From Strigamia acuminata (lineage: Eukaryota; Arthropoda; Chilopoda; Geophilomorpha; Linotaeniidae), in NCBI GenBank assembly GCA_949358305.1, contig OX442314.1, positions 37,607,211-37,671,210 of the forward strand: DNA of 64,000 bases, read 5' to 3'. Made by a program: the position numbers and the translations under genes. Each line of letters starts with the position of its first letter. Position 1 is the stretch's first letter. This document shows positions 9,567 to 21,322 of the stretch, piece after piece. A model generated the notes under the pieces. It saw only the letters and a program-made list of their open reading frames with translations. It was not told where the DNA came from and made no database searches.

Positions 9567-10896
9567 AACTTCGTACGAAACTTACTTTAAATTCGAACTC
9601 GAATTCTTTTTTGGGAAATTAAACTTTCTCGTTTAAGCCTGTCCGCGCGTATGATCGTAACGGTGACGATTAGACGTTCCGTGAACGGACAAAACAACGA
9701 TAAGTTCGGATTAGAATTCAAACATTCCGTGGTGAGATTTTTAGGCCTCGCCACGTGGTAAAATAATCATTTTACTTGACGTTCAATTTTCCGGTGGAAA
9801 ATCTGGATAAAAGTGAATTATACTTTTCGTTCTTTACGCAAATGTTTGATTTTCCTGCAGAAAAACACAATGCAAGTGAATTACACTTATCATGAGATTT
9901 ATTACTTCGAATAAACTGGATTCTCGACATTTTTTAAATCGTTTAGCAACAATTTGTGAAAGCACGTTAAATCGTTCAATTTGGGTAGCTTTCCCGTAAA
10001 ACACCGTTGCTAGGCAATCGTAGCAGCAAAAGTCTTTGCTAAGTTCGAATGGGATTCTATTCGCGAAATTGGTTTTAAAGACTTAAAACCAAAAGGTGAT
10101 TAACACATTTGTAAATTAGAATGTAAATCAGGTATGTAGAACAATTTATCGAAATAAAATATCTTTTATTCCATTGAATCAACTTTTCCTTCGTTTTATT
10201 TAATCAAATAAAATTAGGCCTTGAAATATAAAAACATTCTTTATTTGAAATCTCAAACAGAATTAAACTTGGTTGTTTTAATCAAAACAACCGGCGAATA
10301 CTGGAATTCATTTTTGAATTTCCTTCGAGAAATGTTCGAACTTTATGTATTAAGCCCAACCACGTGGTTTCTCGGATCGACGACGGCGAAACGACGTTAC
10401 CCGGGCGGACGTAACAGCGACAAGTTCGGGCAAGATTTTCAAACTTTCGTGGTAGGTTTTTAGGCCTGACCACGCGGTAAAATTATCATTTTACACAAAT
10501 ATATAATTTTTTCTTCAGAAAAACAAATTAAAGGGAATACAATCGTTGTTCTTGTGATTTTAATCACAAAACAACATTCAATACATTTAGTAAAGATATA
10601 AATTTCGTTCGAAACTTATTTTACAAGAAATTTTGTCGTAAGACTAAATTATCCAAACTCCACTTTTCACGAGCACGATTTCCAAATTCATTCGAATAAG
10701 AATTGTAGTCTATCGTCGGTAGAACCGCTTGTGGCGGTCCTAATGAAATTCCTAGAAAAGTTTCACGAGGAGAACTGTAAAACAAACATTAATTTTACCG
10801 TAAAAAATTTCATTTGAAATTTTAACACCGTAAGCACATTTCCTAAATTCTCATAAACACACACAACTCAAAATTCACTTGAATTTTTGCAGCCTT
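9567..10896 (-). other. Untranslated leader of element E (related to element C)
   Basis: No convincing ORF. AT-rich with many short self-complementary pieces, like the leader of element C (58.1-59.5 kb). It lies between the 3' LTR of A and the primer site of E, which fits insertion of A into this leader. It holds two imperfect direct repeats of about 115 bp (9656-9775 and 10378-10492, both with a cgac...aaacttt/ccgtggt...ggcct core). A degenerate second copy of the primer-site region lies near 10712-10740. Confidence 0.5.
9656..10492. repeat. Pair of about 115-bp imperfect direct repeats
   Basis: Units at about 9656-9775 and 10378-10492 share cgtaac-gacaagttcgg, a ttc-aaac-ttccgtggt core, tttttaggcctggccacg and ggtaaaat-atcatttta. 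Spacing is about 720 bp. Origin unknown; probably an internal duplication of the leader. Confidence 0.55.
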
Positions 10897-10914
10897 ATCT
10901 CGGTAGAACCTCCA
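10897..10914 (-). other. Primer binding site of element E (tRNA-Gln type)
   Basis: On the + strand ATCTCGGTAGAACCTCCA, matching the 3' end of eukaryotic tRNA-Gln (ATCTCGGTGGAACCT plus CCA) except at one base. It lies two bases inside the LTR edge and is identical to the primer site of element C. Confidence 0.75.
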
Positions 10915-10916
10915 CT

Positions 10917-12469
10917 TGTGACGATTCTGCTTTTGGCTGATTTATTAGCCATTTTAAGAGATAAATCGGTCGGAACAAGACGTTGTTAAGACTAACAACA
11001 ACCTAACCGAGATAAGCTACGAAATGTGCGCTAAATGAATAAAACAACGAAATGATATAAACTTACGGTTTTACTTGCTTGTTTCTACGAATACAAATGG
11101 TTCGGGGTTCTGGATACGTGTAAGCGGCGGCTACACTGGTTGAGGATCCGGGCGATGCACGAAGGGTACGGCTGACTTTGCGGCATCGTCACAAATAACG
11201 CTACGGAGACGTATTTGGTCCGCAGCTCGAATATCTAATAATACGAAGAGTCCTTCGTATGGAAAGGAATATTCTGTAGAATATTCCAGGTCAAATAAAT
11301 ACAAAGTGATTAGTGGAATACAACAAATGAATTGTTGTATAAATATTAATGGGGCGGGGACAGTCACGACAGTCGACAGGACCGTCGCGGGAGTTGTTGA
11401 GGCTCCATCCGCCAGCATGCCTTACGACGACAAGATCTCGTGATCAGGCGCCGAGTATTTGTTTGTACGCTTTACATCGCTATCGGTGGTACCAACCACC
11501 GGGTAAACATTCCTATGGATTTACCAATTCCAGGATTACCAATACCTGAGTAATTGTTTAACGAAATGTCTTCACGGACAATTCTCACGGGCTACCAACC
11601 CGGCGTAGTGTGCCTTTAAATATGCCATTCACCGACCACTAAAGTACGGAAGGACCTATGATACGCAATTCGCCCTGGAATAGCATTTGTCCGTGTTTGT
11701 TTCGTGCTCGGGTGGGACCTCCCGCACACACGCTCTTGGCAGAGCGTCTGACCCTCGTCCGAGGAATCGCTCAGATAGATGCGACTATCACCGATCATAT
11801 AGTTTGACATTTATTTAACGGGTTAGTCAATCCCGTGCATGAGCATTATACTATGCCACCGTATGAAATCCTACTGTCCCTTAGAACAGCTGGCTAACAC
11901 TACGGGGCCATTTCATGTTGTTAACATGTCTACAAGGTTAGCCTTCCCCGATGGGCCCTACAACAAGCAATAACGAGATAGTAAGTCTACATATCCATTG
12001 AGAGCTGAGGAGGCCTGATGTGTCGATAAGAAAGAGAGAAATCAAACGATAACCAACAATACATACAAACAATATTCAAATCAAGCCAGGGGCCTGGTAG
12101 AAAACCAGAGCTTATATAGTTCCTGAGAACAATCAGATTGGCGACAGCCAATCAGGTGCCTGGATCGACGGATTCGTGGATCACTAGTCCGGACCTAATA
12201 GAGACCGGGGTTCGGACCTAATATGGAATTGGGTCCAGAAGGGTCCGATTGGTCCCCTTCAACAAGTAAATATAAAATATAATATTGATTCGGCAGAATC
12301 AATATTTAAGTAAATAATACTTTATCATGTTTAATAAATAATTTATATTTATTCACGTCATTCCGACAATTAATTATAATTCTCGCAATTCATTCGAAAA
12401 TGCGCGCTTTTAGTCAAATAGCGCCATCTGGCGGCAAATCGGAAATTATACGGTTTTATAACCGTCACA
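10917..12469 (-). repeat. 5' LTR of degraded Gypsy-type element E (about 1.55 kb)
   Basis: On + it starts TGTGACGAT, like the element C LTR, and ends ACCGTCACA (TG...CA). The adjacent primer site makes it the 5' LTR of a minus-strand element. Near the right end, the AGCGCCATCTGGCGGC block and surrounding bases are clearly homologous to the end of the C LTR. No second E LTR is in the window. The rest of E is presumably beyond element A, to the left. Confidence 0.62.
12418..12434 (-). promoter_or_regulatory. CTCF-like motif in LTR E
   Basis: Reverse complement reads CCGCCAGATGGCGCTA, a close match to the arthropod CTCF core (AGATGGCGC). The same position in both element C LTRs has TAGATGGCGC. 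Motif match only. Confidence 0.4.
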
Positions 12470-12742
12470 TATTAACGGTTATACAATTAATAAAATTAAT
12501 TATAAAACATTCATGAGATTATTACCCAAATCGGGTGTCCATTTGGGGTCACAACACCCATTTACATAGTGGGTCAACTTGTTGACCCCTGGCCACTAAA
12601 CATGGCGTCGCCTCCAATTTATAACAGCAGATTTACAGAAGGGAGCACACAGACGAAAAGTGACGTAGAGAACGAAATTTGACGTAGAAAATGGAAAAAT
12701 AATCGCACACAAAATCCCCGTTCGGCACACAACAATGCGATA
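12470..12742. other. Spacer; left edge of the DEG/ENaC array duplication
   Basis: No ORF. From about 12630 the sequence (cgtagagaacgaaatttg...) matches copy 1 intron sequence from about 35225. This marks where homology with the next array unit begins. Confidence 0.5.
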
Positions 12743-12744
12743 TA

Positions 12745-13261
12745 CAGTGGTGGAAAAAAGTTTTGAGACCACTACAGGTTTTTCAGTTGCAAGTCAAATT
12801 TTGATGTCAATTCTTGCAGTTGTTACACCTAATTCTCATTTGTTTCACCACATTCTGACTGAGGCAATATACTACTCTTCTTCCATTTAGAGATGAATTT
12901 CACCGAATAATGCACCTACCGATGCTAAGAACAACATCAAATAATCTAAAATATTTAGTGAATTCAATGACAAATAGGTTCATTATAGTTATTAGAACAA
13001 GTAGGAAGTATACCAGGCATTAAAAATAAAAATTGGTTATATTTTTGATGATTTAGAGCACATGGTCTCAAACTTTTTTCCAGCATAAATGACATTTTTT
13101 AGAGAATTATTTTAATTTCTTAAATTTGATTTGAGTTAATTATCTTAGAATTTTAAACAATGCTTTATTGTCATGATATAAACCTGTAAATAAATTTTCA
13201 AGTCAAAATTTGACTTGCAACTAAGAAACCTGTAGAGGTCTCAAACTTTTTTCCACCACTG
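12745..13261. mobile_element. Tc1/mariner-type MITE (517 bp)
   Basis: About 60-bp terminal inverted repeats beginning CAGTGGTGGAAAAAAGTTT at both ends, flanked by TA on each side (12743-12744, 13262-13263). No transposase ORF. The corresponding site in copy 1 (about 35330) lacks it and has a single TA. Confidence 0.9.
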
Positions 13262-13515
13262 TAATGTGCACTTACAAGTTAGTGAAGAACAGACATTTTC
13301 ACAGAAATAGACACCTACAAACCACACCGACAACTTACCCCACCTCATCTAAATAACCAGATATTCCTCCAGATGTAGTTCTACGTTGTGGCATAGTAAA
13401 GACTGTGCCTATTTTGTTATTTTTTATTCATGGGAGTACATAAAGTACACAATTCTTTGTTGTGAACTTCAAATGGTAACAGAAATTGTTGTTTTTAATC
13501 AATTTCTACTTTTAG

Positions 13516-14277
13516 ATATATTTCAGCAGAGGTGAAATGAAATTACCATCAATTCTCAAAAGTAGAAGAAGTATTAAAAGAGACACTAGCACCATTCTTA
13601 CATTCAAAATGCTAAAAGTATGCACGCAAATAATTAGAAACGAATTGAAATTTATCAATCACTATGAATTTAGATTATTCGATTGAACTTGCAATCGCAA
13701 CCATGCCTCAGCCATGATGAATACAAAAGATGCCAGGTTGATTGTTACAACAAAAAGATTTATGATAACATCCAGTGCAAGTGAGTTGTAAAAATAAATG
13801 AAAAAGACTTGCTGGTTTCTCTGCACACTTGCAAATGCTAAGTAGTTACCATCTGATGCAATGTAGTTCATAAATTTATTTTACCATACTTTCAGGTTAC
13901 CATTTCTTAACAACATAAACAAGAATGAATGTACCAGCGCTAAAGATGCCTTAAGAACATTGGCATTTTTCTTGAACAGTTCCTTAAAAGTTGATCTAAG
14001 CAGAGATTGTGGGTGTCACCAACCTTGTGAAGAACCAGTGTTCGAAACCTTTGTTTACTTTCAACATCCTGAACTACGATTATTGAATGGTCTTTTTATA
14101 ATTCCAATGAATAATATAATTGAAGAGATTACACAAATATTATCCTATAATGGAGTTGCACTGTGCTGCGATATTGGAAATTGTTTTGCACTAATGCTTG
14201 GTTTTTCCATTTTTGCAATTCCTGAACTCTTGCACAAGTTGTTTTTTCAGTTACTAAAATTAAAGAAAAAATTCTAA
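13516..14277 (+). CDS. DEG/ENaC array copy 0: last three exons (second domain)
   Basis: 3' end of a sodium-channel-type gene whose upstream exons lie outside the window. Exons: 13516-13617, 13674-13780, 13896-14277, with introns of 56 and 115 bp and GT-AG borders. The junction phases agree, giving an open frame to TAA. The first exon has the ectodomain strand with GEMKLPS. The second has the finger/thumb Cys pattern (QSQPC, CQVDCYNKKIYDNIQC). The third has the conserved CGCHQPCEE motif, then the pore helix with the GFS selectivity-filter motif (GNCFALMLGFS) and a short basic cytoplasmic tail ending LKKKF. It is equivalent to copy 1 exons at 35529-36292, with the same exon lengths (102, 107, 382). 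Protein is plasma-membrane, cation-conducting, trimeric by family. The intact frame suggests it is functional or recently so. Confidence 0.8.
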
Positions 14278-14415
14278 TCCCATTCCCATTCCCATGTTAA
14301 CATTATAAAGCCATGCATCATTAAAATCAAATCATATTTACTCATTACCATGTATTGTTCATACCTTTTATGTTTTATCAATACCATGCTGCATTGTTGG
14401 GCTTGGGGCTCAATA
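14278..14415. other. 3' flank of copy 0
   Basis: AT-rich non-coding, conserved with 36293-36430 after copy 1. Confidence 0.5.
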
Positions 14416-14417
14416 TA

Positions 14418-14494
14418 CCGGGTGGCCCACATAAAAGCGGCCCCATAATATTACATACACACATTTTCGGGCCGCTTTTATGTGGGCCACCCGG
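14418..14494. mobile_element. 77-bp hairpin MITE
   Basis: Perfect 26-bp inverted arms starting CCGGGTGGCCCACATAAAAG, flanked by TA on both sides (14416-14417 and 14495-14496). The matching place after copy 1 (about 36430) lacks it. That confirms a recent insertion in this spacer only. Confidence 0.88.
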
Positions 14495-14496
14495 TA

Positions 14497-15480
14497 CATT
14501 CACGCAAAATGTCAGCAATCTAATAGTGTTTGCATTAAGTATTAGGTGCATTCCAAATATTGCATTCATACTTTTACTTCAGGTTTATCTCTTTACACAT
14601 ACACAAATGCATTTACCAATAAACTGAAGTTAGATAAACGTATTGGATCATTTGGCTTGTAAAATTTGGATGGGTTCAGTTAGTCTTAATACTAGTATTA
14701 TTTGAGAGCCTAAAGTATAATCAGCATCTAATAACATAGCACCTGATTAAAGTACTTTTAAAACACAAATCGAGTGGTATTTCAATATTACTTGACAGGA
14801 ATATATCTACTAAATTTAAAATTGTATGTAGGAATTTAATTGGTTGCACATGTTTAAAAAAAGATTCAATTTTACAAATATTTGTTGTTATTTTGGGTTC
14901 ACTTCTTTCTCTGCACATTGAACTCACATTCTCTGCCATAGTTCAATTTTACTAGTAATTATTTGGTTTGGGTTTCATCTGTGTTATTTTTTTTATAGTT
15001 TTGTATTTGAATTAGCATCGTCATTATTCTTCTAGTTCTGAGTCTAAATGAACTTCATGTATTGTACATCATAGCAAATAAAGAGAAAATACACAAAAAA
15101 TAAACTCGTCCTCTGTTGTAATATAAATATGATCCGTAATATGCGTGATATTAAAAAAGTCGACAGCTTCATCGTGTTAATACATATTCATTCTTTTGAA
15201 CTTAATGAAAAGGGTCAAAGTTACATTTAATTAGTCAGTTGTTGCACAGGAAAGCTGCTCATTGGCATATACAGATGTACTGTACTTACTACGTGTTGAC
15301 AAAGCATTTACAGATACAGGGGTACTCGTTCCAATGACGAATCGCCCAAGAGCAAATTTTGTGATTCCCCAATGGAAACCTATTTTTACGTTCCCAACAG
15401 CGAATTTCATAATATTTGCCATTGGAACAGCATTCTAATTTTGAACTAATTGAGTGAGTACTGGGTGAAGCAGGATCAAT
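14497..15480. other. Intergenic spacer, array unit 0/1
   Basis: No supported gene. Collinear with 36440-38115 (for example the AATTTAATTGGTTGCACATG stretch), apart from the 36.7-37.36 kb insertion there. Small ORFs are not conserved between the two copies. Confidence 0.5.
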
Positions 15481-15489
15481 CCCTTTATC

Positions 15490-15745
15490 TCCAGTGTTCG
15501 ACACCTTTGTTTACTTTCAACATCCAGAAGCAATGGTATTGAATGGTCTTTTTATAATTCCAATGAATTGAAGAGATTGCACAAATATTAACCTACGTAT
15601 AATGGAGTTGAACTGTGTTGTGATATTGGAAATTCTTTTGCACTAATGCTTGGCCTTTCTATTCTGGCAATTCCACAACTCTGGCACAAGTCTTTTTTTT
15701 TAAATGCTAAGATTAAAGAAATAATGCAAATCCCTACATTCACAT
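15490..15745 (+). pseudogene. Relic of the last DEG/ENaC exon
   Basis: Matches the last exon of copies 0 and 1 from TFVYFQHPEAM onward, including the LNGLFIIPMN segment and the GNSFALMLG-like pore region. It has a short deletion, an in-frame stop after IPMN and frameshifts. It shows that an older array unit, or a partial duplication, decayed in the spacer. A stub of the same relic is at about 38133-38175 in the other spacer. Confidence 0.75.
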
Positions 15746-15765
15746 TCCCACAGTGACATTTTAAA

Positions 15766-16730
15766 AACTGGTGTTTGTAGTGTGACTGGTATGGTCTTCA
15801 CCAGAGCAATCAGGGGACTGATAGTGATTACACTGGTGTGGGACGCATACTCACGTAAATAAAACTAGGAGACTCCACATTGTTGGTAGTTGGCCTTTAA
15901 TGTCTAGGGGTTGGAGAATCCCGTCACCCGTTGCTGGGGTGCCCTTGCTCACAGGCCTTGGACACGTCTTGTCCCTTCGGTGGTCGCAGCTCCTCTCTCT
16001 CTCACACACTCTTGTAAAATCCAGATTTGATTTAGTGAATTTTATTAGTTAATAATTCGTGTTTTTGGTTTAAATTTAATTGTGTTCTTTATTCAGAAAA
16101 TGTTCATTTATCGTTTACAAGTGTTTTATCTCATATTGAATTGATTTGATAGTGTTTCAATGAATAACTGTGTTTTTGATCGAGGGTCACCAAAAGTGCC
16201 CTCTGGTGTGCAATCTGTACTTTTGACCGGTCCCTGTTGACCGGAAGTTAACCCCGTTTTTTGGGTTGACCACCATCTTTTTTACCACGCGTTTTCTGCC
16301 TATGATAATTTCAACGATTAAACCTAGTTAATTATTTGTTAAAACTTGAATTGTTATTTGCGCGTGCTGCAATCGCAGCTAGATTATTTCGAAGTCTCGA
16401 AAACTCTCCTCCTCACCACACCACTCTGCTCCCTCCTCCCCCGTACTGGGTCAGTCCACCGCAAGGAGACCGGCTTGGGGCCGTAAGGCGGTGTGTGGCA
16501 GTGACGCAGTTCACCGAGAGTGGCCAAGCGGTCACAGTAGAAAGGCGAGGTCATGGGAAATCAGAGGAAGCAATTGTAACGACGAGCAGTGGAGCCAACG
16601 TTCAGAATTTGTATTTAGTTGAGATGACGCCCAACAGGAAGCACATGCAAAGTGTCATAAATTGTCATAAAATACTTTTGTTTCTTTGAAATTGTACCTG
16701 TGACCCCCGATTAAAACACAATAATTATGC
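15766..16730. other. Insertion specific to the first spacer (possible solo LTR)
   Basis: Interrupts the spacer homology. The left part (about 15837-15920) resembles the LTR of element B weakly (an ATAAAAC...GGAGAC block and ATGTCTAGGGGT). The rest is unplaced. No ORF convinces me; the 117-codon ORF at 16336 has no recognisable motif. Confidence 0.3.
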
Positions 16731-17444
16731 ATTTATTCACACTCAACGTTTATCAACTTTTGGCAAAATAATAACTCTAATCCTGCTTCAACTACTCCAA
16801 ATGATTCGTGAACGTGAAACATATGTCAACAAATTAAAATTTAATTTGAAAAAAAAGAAACCAACTTCTAACCAACATTTTCTACTTTCACAATATAATT
16901 ACAGCCACTTTTTCATTATTTTTACATTTAATTTGATTTTGCTTACAACTTAATTGCACTGACAACTTGCTAAACTGACCCTGCCTACACCTATGCTGTA
17001 CAACATATAATTTCCTTGTTATTTATTCCAACTATCGTGTCAAGAATGAATGTTAATTTGCTTATTTTTCAAGGAAGAATTAATGATTTTGCAAAATCAT
17101 TATCACTCTGACTGCAAAACAGTAATTACTATCTGCAAACACAAAAATATATTATTTAAAGTAAAAATCAATTTCATGGAAAAATTTACTTCTCGATATT
17201 TCACAAAAATAATTACTACATACATGTTGACAAAAACATAAGAAGTGGTCAGTCAATCCATAGATGCAGCTAAAGCTGTAAACACTTTTCAGTTAGGCTT
17301 CTTGAGCCAAACTACGGTATTGAAAACGCCAAAAAGCGGTAAATAATTTTTATTCCTTTTATTTTGCACGTTCTATCAATATTTTTAATTTTGATATTTG
17401 CTAGTTTATAGAATTTTTTTAAAAGCAAACTGACATTTATACTC
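16731..17444. other. Intergenic spacer, homologous to 39725-41790
   Basis: AT-rich, no gene. It contains the intact site (CTGTACAAC, about 16995) into which the 40011-41341 element inserted in the other spacer. Confidence 0.55.
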
Positions 17445-18757
17445 ACATTATTGGGGCTTGAAGCTCGGGAATAAATGAGTGGACCCAAACTGCACCGATT
17501 TCGGGTGTCGACTCACTTTAATGAGAATAAAAAGCGAGAGCGAGAGATGTTGCTAGGCTCAACTGCCTAGCAACACGTAATACAATACTATTAGTTGTGT
17601 ACATTGTAATAATAACGGGGTGGAAGACACAACATGTCTTCCCCTTTTACAAAGGAAAAGGCAGTAACGTTTGACGATTCAAATCCGGTGGCGGGCGGCA
17701 GCTTAAGCCCGGTAGGTCCCGCAACGAGCTGCGACTTGAGGTCCCGGGATGACGCAAGTGATGTCTCAGTCGAATAGCGACAAGCGGCCAACACAAATGG
17801 GGATTGATTAAGGGGCGTCGAGCAGGCCATGGGAACGCGGGGCGGCGAGCGGCCACAGGAGTACAGTGGCGGCAACCAACACGAATGCAAGGGCAGCGAG
17901 CGGGCCAACGCGGATGCGGGGCAGAGAGCGGCCACAAGGACGTAAGGCAGTGCTGGACTGGCCCGGCGGGCTACCGGGAACTTCCCGGTGGCCTGTGGCC
18001 TGGTGGCCCGGTGACGGGCCCACTGTGGACCGTCCTGGCCCACCGTAGCCTGTCCCTGTGGCCCGACACATCTAGATTTCCCGGTACTAAATTTGTACCC
18101 AGTCCAGCCCTGACGTAAGGGCAATAAGCAGGTCAACGCGAATGCGGACGGACTAAAGGGCGGCGAGCAGGCCACGCGGATGCGGCGCGGCGAGCGGCCA
18201 AGCGAATGTAGGAGCGGCGACCAACGAAAATCCGGCGACGAGAGCAAGTGAGCAGCCCACGCGCGGGCGCAGAGAGCGACGAGAGGCTGCAGCAAGCGAC
18301 AAGCGGCCCACTTTCCCCCATCGAAATGAGGGATAAGCGGGCACACAGGGCGAGTTAAAGGTGAACTCCAAAAGCACGGAACTACGGAAGGCCCAAGCGA
18401 GTAGCCAAGGAAAGGCCAAACGAGTGACCACGATGAGAGAACAACGTCGATGCGTTGCATGACTACATCAGTCGTGTTGCACAAAACAAATGCACGCGGT
18501 GTAGAAAAACACACATGGTGGGTGAGTGGACAAGTACCATGGCGACGTAACCAACCAAAGAGTGACGAGAATAGGTTGCTACAGCGACGCGAGTTTAGCG
18601 ACGTCGACTTTAGCGACCGCCACAATTTTTCACCAGTAAGCACAGCACGCTCTTTAAGAAACTGCGTCACTCTGATGACATCTGCTCGATTAGCATCAGG
18701 ACGATGACTACGCGCTGTTGGGTCAATCGTTATTACTGGTTGCACTGTGTTCCGAGT
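17445..18757. repeat. GC-rich insertion with degenerate minisatellite
   Basis: Absent from the other spacer (compare 41800-41840). Much higher GC than its surroundings, with diverged reiterations of GCGGCGAGCGGCCA-type units (about 17820-18320). A short palindrome GTTGCTAGGC...GCCTAGCAAC lies near 17550. Long ORFs here on both strands are a by-product of GC-rich repeats. Confidence 0.45.
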
Positions 18758-18830
18758 ACAGGTTGAACCTCTATATACCGAACTCGCTTATTGCGAATTC
18801 CTCGTTATAACGAATTTTGAAAAATAAATG
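18758..18830 (+). mobile_element. Terminal fragment of a pogo/Tigger-like transposon
   Basis: TA followed by CAGGTTGAACCTCTATATA and then CGAATTCCTCGTTATAACGAA-like sequence, typical of pogo-class ends. Only one end is seen. Confidence 0.45.
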
Positions 18831-19094
18831 GCTGGTTTCCTATACCACGATAGAACACAATTCCAAGTATAAATAGTGCACAATAGAAAGCAATTCCCAT
18901 CAGGGGGTGGCATTAAAAACACAACAAACAATCCCCTCCCAATGTAGTTCTACATTGCGGCACAGACACTACGGTACTTTGCCCCCTTTGAATATTTTTT
19001 TTGGATCAGAAAATTCAAAACAAGTGCAAAAAGCCAGCATAATTGATTAGCTAATGTTGAGTTAATCGAAATAGCAAATGTATCCATTAACAGA

Positions 19095-21296
19095 ATAAAG
19101 GAGTTGGAAGGCTTGCGTATTCGTCGTAGTCTTATTCGCCGTTTGGTGCAGCAAGATATGCAAACTGCAATATCTGACAAAGATAGTTTGAAGTTTATCG
19201 ACAATATTATCAACAAGAAAAACAGTTGTACACTTCGAACAGTTTGGTTGGTTGGTCTGATTGTTTGTTTTACCATCTGTTGTTATCAAACAATTGAAAG
19301 ACTTCAATACTACTTTCATGGCCATTTCAAAGTTGAGGTCGAGTATGTTCCAATTGCAGAAAAAGAACCATTCGAATTTCTTGTAGTTGGTCTAGACACC
19401 CAATTGCTGACGAAGTATTGGAAGCAGTTAAAAGAAGAATCTATCAATGGTATGAATAGTTTTACTTGTACCCGTCCTGTACAAGCAATGATCGAAGAGA
19501 AATTGAAAGTAAAGAATTATACAGAATTATGGTTACAATCCAACATTCGAAGCAATTTCCAACAAATTAGAGTTAAACAGGTATGGTATTTGATAGTACA
19601 GTACAATTTTCATCTATGCAGTTCGACAATTGCGAGAAAGTGATGAAATTACTTTAACAAAATTAAATTCCATATCATACTGAATGATTCCGGTACATTT
19701 ATTTTAGGGCAAGACTATTCTGCATGAAACTTCAATTGCAAATGGAATTTATAAAAAGGAAGACACAACAATTACATTCAAATATAAAAATACCATTGTT
19801 GGAAATATGCTGATCATCATGCCTGGTTAAAATAGAAGTTAAAATGTTTTATTTTCCTTTCTAATTAAAAAATTATCAATTTTCATCTAGATGTCAAATT
19901 AACCCACAAAATGATAATACAAGTACTGTTTAAAAAAAACGGAGAGTGCGAGCAGCCATGGATTTTAGTATGAACATAATTTCACGTCATATTGAATTCA
20001 TTACGAACCTGTATTTTAAATTTAAAAACGTTTAATTTATTTTTCAGATTTCTATCAATGACGATCTCATGCCATTTCGATATGCCCAAATAATGAAGAT
20101 GGAAATAGAGCTTAAATTTCAATTTTTTTTTCGAAAAGTAAGTGAAGTTTAGTAAGCTGAGTTTTGATTTAGTTTAGGCTTATTTCTTTCCTGGCAGTAT
20201 CGATTTTTGCCTGCAAGATATCCTTTTTGCGAGTCAAACCAGCAAAAACAAATCCAATGTTATGAAGAATGCGTGACAAAGCAAACTCAATTAGATCATC
20301 CAGATTGCAGGTTAAAATCTATTATTCCATTTAAACCATTGAACATTGTATACTAATAGGTTTTTAAATTAGATTGCCATACATGACAGACAAAAATCTG
20401 CCAGATTGTAGTTTAGAACCGAACAAATCAATTGTGGCTAAGGTGTATGCAGACTCTTACAGTCATGAAATAGCTACATTGGCATCATTAGACTGTGGCT
20501 GCTTGAGACCTTGTCAAAACAATGTTTATCTCCTCATAATACAAACCGATGATCGTTAAGCTAAACTAAAACCATGTTCATGCATAATAAACAAAATTAT
20601 TCCTCTCCCTTAGGTTTTCAAGATATTCAAAATAATGAAGAACTTTTAGGCTTTTATGTTTCTGTTCGCGAAGAGACATTTGTGCGAATGACGGAAGTCT
20701 ACATTTACACAATTTCTGACTTGTTGGTAGATTTTGGTGGCAATTTGGGATTCTCATTGGGATTTTCTCTTCTCTCTATAATTGAGATTGCGCAGCTCTT
20801 CTTACTCCGTTTGTATAAGTATATCAGACCTATCCATCTTGAATCCAGCATCAAGAAAAAAATTACCAATGAACTACATTTGGCCGTTAAGAAAAAAAAT
20901 GCATTTGCTGATTCACAGACTAAGCTATTGTTGCTGCAAGAAAAACCTGTCCTGCTTCGCCTGTTTTACTTAATTCTTATTTCTATTTGTGTCTTACTAG
21001 CATTCTATGTAAGCAAGGAAAAAATATCATTTTATTTAAGCGAACCTACAAGATTTGTAGTAATCATTCAAGAAAATACCACATTATATTTGCCTAATGT
21101 AATTGCATGTATGGATGGACCCTTTATGATTTACTATAGGAGAAAATATGCCAAAGAAATAGGCACAAATGAATGCAAGATACATTTTATCAATTTAATG
21201 GATATGACTATTAAAAAGAAAAAACCATCAATAGAGGATGTGTGGAAACTACAAACCCCTTTAATGGATACAAGTGCAATAAACCTGTCTATGAAA
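19095..21296 (+). CDS. DEG/ENaC array copy 1, exons 1-7 (domain 1 plus start of domain 2)
   Basis: Exons (GT-AG, phases agree): to 19580; 19708-19825; 19891-19967; 20048-20137; 20198-20310; 20373-20554; 20614-21296. Exon 1 encodes a basic cytoplasmic N-terminus and membrane helix 1 (RTVWLVGLIVCFTICCYQTI). Exons 3-6 encode the Cys-rich ectodomain (NGECEQPW, CYEECV, CGCLRPC). Exon 7 encodes the pore helix with LGFSLGFS (GFS filter), a linker of about 40 residues, and then, in the same exon, a new helix (LFYLILISICVLLAFYV) and ectodomain start (YLPNVIACMDG) of a second DEG/ENaC domain. I end exon 7 at AAA|GTAGGT; it continues in phase 0 into exon 8 at 34684. The position equal to the copy 2 ATG is ATA here (19095-19097) and no in-frame ATG lies upstream in this exon, so the start is lost or elsewhere. 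The canonical HG motif before helix 1 is not seen. Confidence 0.8.
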
Positions 21297-21322
21297 GTAG
21301 GTTTTAGGTCAAATATGTATAA

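Noticed and set aside
16336-16689. 117-codon ORF in the first spacer
   Set aside because: Not present in the duplicate spacer, no motif, Pro-rich by composition.
17591-18745. 384-codon minus-strand ORF and other long ORFs in the GC-rich block
   Set aside because: The region is GC-rich minisatellite absent from the duplicate spacer. The translation is Ser/Pro/Leu-rich without any domain, and several frames are open at once.
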